Below, one piece after another: positions 36,655 through 45,725 of a stretch of 64,000 bases of DNA; within the stretch, counting starts at the first letter, position 1; every line of letters begins with the position of its first letter. The stretch comes from Hyalella azteca (taxonomy: Eukaryota; Arthropoda; Malacostraca; Amphipoda; Hyalellidae). The stretch spans positions 1-64,000 of the forward strand of contig NW_025947067.1 of assembly GCF_000764305.2 (NCBI RefSeq). The letters run 5' to 3'. The position numbers and the translations under genes were made by a program. The notes below the pieces were generated by a model, which searched no databases, was not told the DNA's origin, and saw nothing but the letters and a program-made list of their open reading frames with translations.

Positions 36655-36860
36655 TTCAGGTATAATTGTGGCGGCAGCGGTCGCCATTGCTTCCTCCCGC
36701 GCTGCAGCGTCGATGGCTAGCGGCGTTTCCGCGCGTGCGGAGCCGTAACTTGATAACGCATTTCCTTCCGGACCGCGCAGCCTCGGGCGACGCGACTCGA
36801 GCGTGACGCCACCGAGACTGGCAGCTTGGTCACTTGTGTTGCTCCCACTAATGAGGTTTG
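36655..36860. other. GC- and CpG-rich island with an 87-aa minus-strand frame
   Basis: This segment of about 200 bp is much richer in GC and CpG than its surroundings. It is open on the minus strand with an alanine-rich product (words SLGGVTLESRRPRLRGPEGN, AIDAAAREEAMATAAATII). An AG precedes it (CCTCATTAG near 36854), but no good donor is visible before the frame ends. It could be an isolated exon, a promoter-like island or chance. Confidence 0.3.
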
Positions 36861-37069
36861 TTGCCGTCACTATTTTAGGTCTTTCGTGAGCTTGGTTCTG
36901 GGATTTTTAAATTTGGAGGATATTTAGGGTAGTGATTGTGAACGTGATGATGGTCACTGAGGGCATTTGGTGGTGTTAGTGATGTTTCTGTAGCCATTAG
37001 TGTTGTTTTTAAACCGTGATTGATGTTACTGGGGATGTTTGTTACTCTGATCAGTTAATACTGCAGGTG

Positions 37070-37570
37070 TTATTTGTTCCTGTTACCATTTGATGCTGCT
37101 GGTGATGTTTGTTCCTATGAACATTTGATGTTGCTGGTGATGTTTGTTCCTATGACCATTTAATGCTGCTGCTGCTGCTGATGTTTGTTTCTCTGACCAA
37201 TTGATGTTGCTGGTGATGTTTGTTTCTCTGAACATTTGATGCTGCTTCTGATGTTTGTTTCTCTGACCATTTGATGTTGCTGGTGATGATTGTTTCTCTG
37301 ACCATTTGATGTTGCTGGTGATGATTGTTTCTCTGACCATTTGATGTTGCAGGTGATGTTCATTTCTCTGACCATTTGATGCTGCTGCTGATGTTTGTTT
37401 CTCTGACCATTTGATGATGCTGCTGATGTTGATTTCTTTGAAAATTGATGCTGCTGCTGATGTTTGTTTCTCTGACCATTTGATGCTGCTTCTGATGTTT
37501 GTTTCTCTGACCATTTGATGTTGCTGGTGATGTTCATTTCTCTGACCATTTGATGCTGCTGCTGATGTTT
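37070..37570. repeat. 36-bp tandem repeat, about 14 copies
   Basis: The unit includes TGATGTTTGTTTCTCTGACC and ATTTGATGCTGCTGC. The period keeps a 143-200-aa minus-strand Gln/His-rich frame open, which I treat as a by-product of the repeat. It joins the next array directly. Confidence 0.88.
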
Positions 37571-38165
37571 ATTCTGCTGTCTCATGTAAATACGGACTGC
37601 TGTCTCATGTGAATACGGACTGCCGTCTCGTGCTGCTGTCTCATGTAAATACGGACTGCCGTCTCGTGCTGCTGTCTCATGTGAATACGGACTGCCGTCT
37701 CGTGCTGCTGTCTCATGTAAATACGGACTGCCGTCTCGTGTGAATACGGACTGCTGTCTCATGTAAATACGGACTGCTGTCTCATGTGAATACGGACTGC
37801 TATCTCATGTGAACACGGACTGCCGTCTCGTGTGAATATGGACTACTGTCTCATGTGAATACGGACTGCTGTCTCACGTTAATACGGACTGCTGTCTTGT
37901 GTAAATACGGACTGCTGTCTTACGTGAATACGGACTGCCGTCTCATGTGAATACGGACGGCTGTCTCATGTGAATACGGACTGCTGTCTTGTGTGAATAC
38001 GGACTGCTGTCTCATGTGAATACAGACTGCTGTCTTGTGTGAATACAGACTGCTGTCTCACGTTAATACGGACTGCTGTCTTGTGTGAATACGGACTGCT
38101 GTCTCATGTGCATACGAACTGCTGTCTCATGTCAATACGAACTGCTGTCTCGTGTGGAGACGGAC
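37570..38165. repeat. 23-bp tandem repeat, about 25 copies
   Basis: The unit is close to GACTGCTGTCTCATGTGAAT plus ACG, with CTCGTG and CTTGTG variants. It abuts the 36-bp array and ends just before a SINE-like repeat. Confidence 0.9.
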
Positions 38166-38239
38166 TGTGTATGCTTTTTAATTACCAGTATTACGACTTC
38201 AACCAAATTTAAATTACTACTGCCAGAGTTATGTCGCGA

Positions 38240-38490
38240 GAAACAGGCAACAGGGTGGCCCAGTCATTACAGTTCAGAATACCAAGATTGGGGCAGTGAG
38301 GTGCGGGTTCGATCCCAACTCTGTGCGCCAGTTTGGTCAGAATCGGTGAAGAGGCCGGGCGGTTAAGCAAAAGCAAAATTTAAGCAGTGAGTTGCGCGTT
38401 CGAGACCGCAACAGGCTGTGAATGTTAATCCGTGATGTTGAGAATCGGCGGCAGGCCTACGGCCTAATTGACACTGAAAAAGCTATCACT
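38240..38490 (+). repeat. tRNA-derived SINE-like repeat (family A)
   Basis: GTGCGGGTTCGATCCCAACT contains a near-consensus tRNA B box (GGTTCGATCCC), followed by GGCCGGGCGGTTAAGC, a second B-box-like GTTCGAGACC and AGAATCGGCGGCAGGCCTAC. Matching words in the same order occur at 57530-57700, in part at 1-110 and 22440-22565, and reversed at 62400-62560. The two B-box-like motifs suggest a dimeric tRNA-derived SINE. No tRNA cloverleaf is complete. Confidence 0.65.
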
Positions 38491-38810
38491 TTACATTACA
38501 TAGTACATTACAAGCCAATCTTTAAATTATAGGGACAATAGAGTTTCAGTGCAAGAGTTGACTGACATGTTACCTGACGAGCTGAATGAGCGGTCATGAA
38601 AGTGTCGTCTTCCGGCAAAGGAAATCACATTCAAATCATCAGGATGTCAATCAAAATGTACATGGCGGTCTCAGGTCCATGGACAGTACCATGAAAAATA
38701 GCAGAGTTGCTAACTCTGTCAGCCAATAACAGACAGCTTTTCGAGCTAAAACCCCGGATCACAGACGAGAAACTGGCCTCTACGGGTACGCAGGCCGCTA
38801 CGTGTATATA

Positions 38811-39324
38811 CAGTGGGGGGAAATAAATATTCGTACACTTGAAAAATCGTATTTTAATGTATGTAAGTACACAAACTGAACAGGAGAAGTGATTTATATT
38901 ATGTATAGAGGCGCATTGTATTCAAAAATAGCATCAATAGAAATTAAATCTCAATGCAACAAAAATTAATGCAACATGTTAACTTCTTCGGGTGAAAAAA
39001 GTATTCGTACAAAACAATAAATCCGCATTATTTTAATTTAATACTTGGTTGAATACCCTTTATTCAGCTCAACAGATACCAGTCTATTTCTATACGTCTC
39101 GACCAATGATTTGCAGATGCTGACTGGTATTTTATACCATTCTTCTTGGCACACCACCTTAAGATTGTCAATGTTTGTTGGGGACCTTTTCTTAATTTGA
39201 ATCTTCAAATACCGCCACAAATTTTCAATCGGATTTAAGTCCGGCGACTGGCTTGGCCATTCCATAACGTGTACATTTCTATCAGCGAACCATTTCTTTG
39301 TGGATCTTGCAGTATGCTTAGGAT
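38811..39324 (-). mobile_element. Tc1/mariner-type transposon, truncated by an assembly junction
   Basis: A terminal repeat CAGTGGGGGGAAATAAATAT begins at 38811 after a TA dinucleotide, as expected at a Tc1-type 3' end. The element runs on the minus strand to 39324, where it stops at an adapter sequence, so its 5' part is missing. The encoded transposase end is listed separately. Confidence 0.85.
39038..39324 (-). pseudogene. C-terminal fragment of a Tc1-like transposase (DDE_3)
   Basis: The fragment starts at PKHTARSTKKWFADRN and runs through WPSQSPDLNPIENLWRYLK to a stop at 39038. The SPDLNPIENLW block carries the final acidic residue of the Tc1 DD34D/E triad. The preceding catalytic Asp codon (DPKH motif) is cut at the adapter boundary. 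A transposase of this family is about 340 aa, so about three quarters is absent here. The break is technical, so the genomic copy may be longer. Confidence 0.9.
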
Positions 39325-39362
39325 CTGTCTCTTATACACATCTAGATGTGTATAAGAGACAG
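39325..39362. other. Nextera mate-pair junction adapter (assembly artefact)
   Basis: CTGTCTCTTATACACATCT is followed directly by AGATGTGTATAAGAGACAG. These are the two 19-bp Tn5 mosaic ends used in Nextera libraries, joined head to head as in the mate-pair circularisation junction. The junction is a perfect 38-bp palindrome between a transposon fragment and an unrelated tandem array. The sequences on either side were probably not adjacent in the genome. Confidence 0.97.
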
Positions 39363-39560
39363 CTGTATACGTGCTTATGCCGCTATGTGTACTTGGGCCG
39401 CTGTGTGTGCTTGGGCCGCTACGCGTACTCACGCCTCGACGTGTAAAAAGACCGCTACGTGTACTTGGGCTGTTGTGTGTGCTTGAGCCGCTGCGCGTAC
39501 TCACGCCTCTACGTGTAAAAATGCCGCTATGTGTACTTAGGCCGCAACGTGTACTTGCAG
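39363..39560. repeat. ~18-bp repeat in higher-order blocks
   Basis: Units like GCCGCTATGTGTACTTGGGC alternate with CTCACGCCTCTACGTGTAAA. The block of several units appears twice. It begins at the adapter junction, so its left edge is not natural. Confidence 0.75.
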
Positions 39561-40397
39561 AGCGAGTTTTGACAGTACGGACTTCAGTTCGGTTCTTAGA
39601 TGACGAAATTAGCAGGTGAAGCAAAGCCTTTGGTAGTCTACGGTAAATAGACACACAGTTTCGCTATGCCATTGCCCTTTTATCTAATTAGTCGTGACCA
39701 AAGTCCTCGCGAGTACTATTTTCTCTACATCGTATCTTACCTTTTTTGTAGCGTGTATCTACTGAGACACTTGCCAATACTGATCTTTGAAACAAAGTTG
39801 TATTTTGCTGAAGAAATATTCAGGCTTTTGCGAGAGAAGTCATGTTCCGGAATCAAATGTGTACGCTGAGCGGTGAAAATAGCACCAATTGTGTATGCTG
39901 AATGATACACGAGCGATAAAAATATCAACAATTATGTACGAGGAATGAAACAAAAGTCGGCATGACGGGTAGAGTTTACTGGAGCGCCCAGCATCACATT
40001 CCATTAACAATGTACAATAATATGCAACAATTAGGCACCATAACAACTGCGATTGTGTGGGATCAAAAATCAGAATAATAAATGATGCTAAGTATATCAA
40101 AACGTTAATAACTATTTTCAAATAAAAAATTCAATATCATGCAGTAAGTATGACCTTCCGATGATCATAGAATTTACGATGTTCTTAAAATTTATCATGT
40201 TCGTTGTATTTACGATCGCACGTTATAAGCTCTCGCTCGTATATATCAGCTTTAGCTTTGAAATTGAAGGATAAAGCAAAATCTTGTTCGATCTCAACTT
40301 GTCTCGAATTATTATCTTAAAAATCTTAACTCTTGATCGAAGGCGAATAGAAAAATAATCGAAACTTTGCACACGCAAGAAATCACAATTCAAGACC

Positions 40398-40822
40398 ATC
40401 GTAATTTCGTACGATCATAGTAATTTCGTACGATCATCGTAATTCCGTACGACCGTCGTAATTTCGAACGGTCATCGTAATTTCGTACGATCATCGTAAT
40501 TTCGTACGATCATCGTAATTTTGTACGATCATCGTAATTTCGTACGACCATCGTAATTTCGTACGAACATCGTAATTTCATACGTTCATCGTAATTTCGT
40601 ACGATCATCGTAATTTCGTATGATCATCGTTTCGTACGATCATCGTATTTCGTACGATCATCGTAATTTCGTACGATCATCGTAATTTCATACGATCAGC
40701 GTAATTTCATACGATCATCGTAATTTCGTACGATCATCGTAATTTCGTACGATCATCGTAATTTCATACGATCATCGTAATTTCGTACGATCATCGTAAT
40801 TTCGTACGATCATCGTAATTTC
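40398..40822. repeat. 19-bp tandem repeat (CATCGTAATTTCGTACGAT), about 22 copies
   Basis: Highly regular, with a self-complementary TCGTACGA core in each unit. It has no spacer sequences between repeats and is therefore not a CRISPR array. Units with CATACG or deleted AA are scattered. Confidence 0.93.
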
Positions 40823-42408
40823 TGTTACCGTTTGAAGGCATGGAGTTTGTGACTGTATTACCGAGCAGTAATTCTTATTGTGGTTCCTGTCAAGGTAACC
40901 GATCGATAATTTGTGCTAATTCTACTCAAATTTATATCACACAGAAAACAAATACAAAATACTAAAAAAATTCTAGGTTTTGATTCCATTCAAGCATGAT
41001 TATTAAACTGATGAGCTCAGGCGCTTACGCTCAGGCGCTACTCAGTTAACGAACTCAATTAAAGTGCTGAGGACAATTAGTTCTAAAATCTAATTTAAAT
41101 TAAAATAAATGGTTAAATAATAGCTCAGTAGAAGGCCACTAAATAACAATGATCATTGATTATTATTACAAAGATAAATTAAATAACAAGAGCATCGATC
41201 AACTTAGGAAGCAATAACAGTTACGAGGAAGCCAAGAGCGGCTCTCAAGAAATGGAAATAAACATAACTTTAGGTAGACGGGAAAATGAATTAATTCTGA
41301 GCTGTTCGCACGCTAAGAAAAAAAAGAGGTTAACAAGATCCTCAACAAATTATGCACCAATGAGAATCTGATATTTTTTACATCCATGACGCAAGAAAAT
41401 GAGGTAGAAAAACTATTCACCAATTGGTGTATCGCTCAGTTATTCATGGTAATCCAGTAACCTAACAAAATTATGAATTGACCTTAAAAGGATACAGAAT
41501 AAGTAGACTCAGTCCGAGCGTTGTTGGGATTTTTCTAGCATTAAACCGCCGATGCACTACAAAATAAAGACAAATCTCCCTTCAAAAAGACTGAATGCAA
41601 TGACGTCACGTAAAGATCTTGCACATCGTAAGCGAATTTCGTGCACAGTTGCTGGCCATTGTGAATGCTAACAATTCAAGTAAAAAAATGATGAAGCGTA
41701 ACTGCAACGTTTGCTGGGTACATTAAATTTAATGCAGGCATCGTGTTAATACTTCGGTGCAATTAAAGCAGTAATGGGAAAGCTTGCAGAATAGTGAAAT
41801 TAAATGTACACGGTTTGATAGTTCCAATTCTGCTTCTAAAAATAATGTAAAAAACTAAAAACTACCCTCCAGGCAAATGACGTTGAAAAAAAAAACGTTG
41901 ATTACAAGTAGATTTCGTTTAAAAAAACATTTAATTAACGTAATTTTAACGTTAGATGCCCAGTGGGATACATGGACAAAAGATGTAGTGATAAGCTTCA
42001 CATTTTGGTACAGTAAGTTCGAGCTTCCACCAATACATAAAACGAAACATAATACAGAATAAATACAAGACATTCTTTATTAATAACTAAAGACACAATT
42101 TCTCAACAAATTTTTAGCTTACTCATAAATAGAAGACTTATGTTCTAGGTATTTGGTACAGAAGTCAGCCGACTCTGAACGTGCATGAACGTTCAAAATA
42201 ATTAGTTAGCAACCAGGATAAATATTCGACATACAATGATCTTCTCGCTTCCTGATGTGATGATAATGCATACACAAAAATACTTGTGTCTAGAGCATCA
42301 ATTGGGAAGAAGTAGGCATAGGTACGAGTAAGGAATCTGTATTAAGTAAGATTAGGAATGAAGTAGGAAACTGCACGAAATATTAATCGGCACGAAGTTG
42401 GAATCAGT

Positions 42409-44185
42409 ACGAGGTCGGATTTGTTAAGAGGCATGAATTACGAATGAGACAGTCTAATCAGTGTTCAGTGGCAGTCTAATGGTATTCCTGTGATCGTTCA
42501 GTGGTCGCAGACCAGTTGTGGTAATCCAGTGGTTGCAGTTCGGTGGCGGTCGCGGAGTGGTAGTCCAGTCGTAATCCTGTGCCAGTGCAGAGGCAAGGTA
42601 GTGGAATAGTAGCAAACAAAAGGTAGGGAAGAGGTACCTAGTAAAGAGGCAGGGTAGTGGTAGTGCAGAGGCAGGGTAGTGGTAGTTTACATCATGAGAA
42701 TCGCTGTGAGCAGTTTGAGCAAGGATCTACTTGAGACATGAATTATTTTGCGACGCCTACAACTTCGAATATGAAACGAACTGGCAAGTTATAAATTACT
42801 CTGTTCTGGTAATATTTAACAACTCAAAGAATCATAATATGAACGAACCTATACAATAGCATTCATATTCTAACACATTCGGTTTAAAACCTCACTGTAA
42901 ATTAGAACTCAAATAAATTTTTAGCTTTTATACCAAATAAAAAAAAGTCTAGGTTGTTAATATCAACTGAAACGAGACAATCTAGGAGGGTGGGGTGAAA
43001 CGAGACAATCTAGGAGGGTGGGGTGAAACGAGACAATGATGCAGTTGGGAATGATGATTAGTGCTTACTTTTAAATAGGTATTTTTCTACCAGTTTTTCT
43101 AAGTTTTCCGTTAATTCCGATAGTGAGCTGGATTATGTACCAAAGGAGTTATCAAGAAGCTGAGTTCATTCATGAACCTTCATTCATTGAAGTGCAGGCA
43201 CCACCTTGTCCGCTGTAAAGGAGCGAGCACAATGCATTTTCTCGTCAGGTCAATTACGAGGTCGGATTTGTTAAGAGGCATGAATTACGAATGAGACAGT
43301 CTAATCAGTGTTCAGTGGCAGTCTAATGGTATTCCTGTGATCGTCCCGTAGTCGCAGACCTGTGGTTGTAATCCAGTGGCGGCCGCGGAGTGGTAGTGGT
43401 AGTGGTAATCCTGTGCCTGTCCAGAGGCAGGGTAGTGGTAGAGTAGTGGCAGTGCAGAGGCAGGCTAGTGGTAGTTTACATCATGAGAATCTCTGTGAGC
43501 AGTTTGACTAAGGATCTACTTGAGACACGAATTATTTTGCGACGCCTACAACAACTTCAAATATGAAACGAGCTTGAAAGTTTTAAATTACTCTTTTCTT
43601 GTAACATTTAACAACTCAAAGAATCATAATGTGAAGCCATACAATGGTATTCATATTTTAACACATTCGGTTTTCAAACCTGACTGTACATTTCTACTCC
43701 TCTTATACCAAATAAAATAAAAATAAATTTTCTAGGTTGTTAATATCGACAACTGAAACGGAGTGAAACGAGACAATCTAGGTGAGTGGCGTGAAACGAG
43801 GCAATGATGCAGATGGGAATGACGATTAGTGCTTACGTTTAAATAGGAATTTTTCTATCAGTTTTCTAAGTTTTTCGTTAATCCTGATGCTGAGCTGGAT
43901 TATGTAACAAAGGAGTTTTCAGGAACCTGAGTTCATTTAAGAACCTGAGTTCATTCATGAACCTGAGTTCATTTAAGAACCTGAGTTCATTCATGAACCT
44001 GAGTTCATTTAATAACCTGAGTTCATTCAAGAACCTCAGTTCTTCCATGAAACTGAGTTCATTCAAGAACCTGAGTTCATTCATGAACCTGAGTTCATTC
44101 ATGAACCTTCATTCATTGAAGTGCAGGCACCACCTTGTCCGCTGTAAAGGAGCGAGCACAATGCATTTTCTCGTCAGGTCAATTA
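42409..44185. repeat. tandem duplication of an ~850-bp segment
   Basis: Copy 1 is 42409-43255 (847 bp) and copy 2 is 43256 to about 44185. Both start ACGAGGTCGGATTTGTTAAG and end with TTTTCTCGTCAGGTCAATT. Copy 2 is longer mainly because the 15-bp unit GAACCTGAGTTCATT has expanded to about 12 copies (43921-44105), where copy 1 has one. Other differences are point changes and small indels. No gene was found in either copy. Confidence 0.9.
43920..44108. repeat. 15-bp minisatellite within duplication copy 2
   Basis: GAACCTGAGTTCATT is repeated about 12 times with alternating CATGAACC and TTAAGAACC variants. The period keeps frames open on both strands (74 and 116 aa), but these are only repeat translation. 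Confidence 0.9.
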
Positions 44186-45725
44186 TTATCAGTACAAATT
44201 TACCTGTAATTATTACAAGTTGCTTATTTATAATTCCCCAACATCATAAAAAAACTGCCACAATGAAATCAGAAACAAGTGCATACAATCGAAGGCCGCT
44301 ATACTAAACGAACCAATTTGTGCCTAATGAAGGCAAGTATAACATATGGTTTTATCAGTAGTTACAGGATTTGTAGTCAATTTTTATTCTAATTTGGTGG
44401 TACATATTATCAATGTAAATACATTTAAAACCCTTCAATAAGATCATCTCAACAAGAGATAAAATTATTAATTGAGAAATTAAGCAACAAAATTGATCAA
44501 CATGACATGGGTAATCAGCACTAACAATCTCAATTCTCGTTCTATAATTGTAATAATAAGACAGGAATAAGTTAATATTCTTAACAAACATGACTATGAT
44601 ACGTGAAGCCTGTGTGCACAAGAAAAACAACGAAGAGCTGGCATTGCGTGCACCACCACAGCACCATTGCTATGGTGCACCACCCTGCAAACGTCACCAT
44701 TAATCACCACCGTCATAATACTTGCTCACTATCATGGCTCTCACCATGCGTTCGTATCACCTACACTAATATAAAAAACGATTAAGGTGCAGTTAAACAT
44801 TACTAAAGGAACATTGGCTTGCAAGGTTATCCTGGGGCTCGGGCTTGTGGTGCCCAAATATCAAACAGATTGAACGAAATTTTCAAGACAACTGCTCCTC
44901 AAATTGAAAAAAATTCAAATACCATTAATTTTAATATCCTAAAAAAACATCTTCAAAAAATGATTAATTAGCGGTACGGATGATTACATTCCTGATGAAC
45001 AGGAATAAACTTAAGCGGTTCGTCTGTTGGATTCAACAGTAACGTGCAGAGATAAAGAAGCATGGAAAATTCGTTTGGAACAAAGCGAAAAAGTGTTGAT
45101 TTAGTTGAATTTTGTAACATAAAAATACCGTCACTAAGTTAATTGCAGTCTGCAGTGACCGTGAGCGATCAGTGAATATGGGAAGCAGTGAACGGTGCAG
45201 TAAATATAAGATGCATATAAGTCGCTTCTGAAACGAATTCTTCAATGGAATAATCAAAATAATACACAACTTTTATACACGGGTTCTGGAACATCCACAC
45301 AGAAGTTCATTCCGCGTAGCATAAACATGCACAATATCAACGCTTCTACCGCAGAAAATCTCGGAGTCAAAGAATCTGAGTTTAAAGCTTATAATGTAAA
45401 CGCTGTTGGAAGTCTAGGAAGTTCACTAGAAAAAGCCTAAGAAGCTCAATTATCACAAGCACCGACCGTATGAAAGTAAACAAACAAGACATTGATTCAC
45501 CTTAGACAGCACTCAGAAAAATGAGTGCGACTTTGTCTCAATAGCGACGCACTTCCTGCCCTATGTGGGTCATCCTGAACAATTTGGCCCAGCAAAAGAG
45601 CGTGTCAGTGCTACGTCCAATCTCTCCGCTCGGGCTCTGGGTTAGAAAGTGTTGCACTAATTGGACAATATGACCCATTCATTTATCAGAGCGAAGCCAT
45701 GGAAGAGCTCATGGAAGCTGTGAGA

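Larger units (their letters stand above)
20462..45725. other. 25-kb spacer without a supported host gene
   Basis: Between the homeobox gene and the myotubularin-related gene I find no convincing host exon chain. The stretch holds at least fourteen tandem arrays, a tandem duplication, a broken Tc1-like transposon, SINE-like repeats and an adapter artefact, listed separately. GC-richer islands near 24200-24340 and 36660-36860 could hide isolated exons or control elements. Most long open frames follow tandem repeats. Parts with nothing notable include about 20.8-22.4, 23.0-24.1, 26.2-27.3, 28.9-30.0, 31.5-33.8, 34.9-35.7 and 40.9-42.4 kb. Confidence 0.6.

Noticed and set aside
37083..37762. 143-200-aa Gln/His-rich minus frames
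   Set aside because: Generated by the 36-bp and 23-bp arrays; no flanking exon.
38290..38325. tRNA gene
   Set aside because: Only a B-box-like motif; no acceptor stem or anticodon arm, and the unit recurs as a SINE.
39235..39654. 139-aa minus-strand open frame
   Set aside because: It runs through the Nextera junction (peptide AVSYTHLDVYKRQ is the known adapter translation) and a tandem array; not a gene.
40398..40822. CRISPR-like array
   Set aside because: Direct 19-bp units without spacers, in a eukaryotic context.
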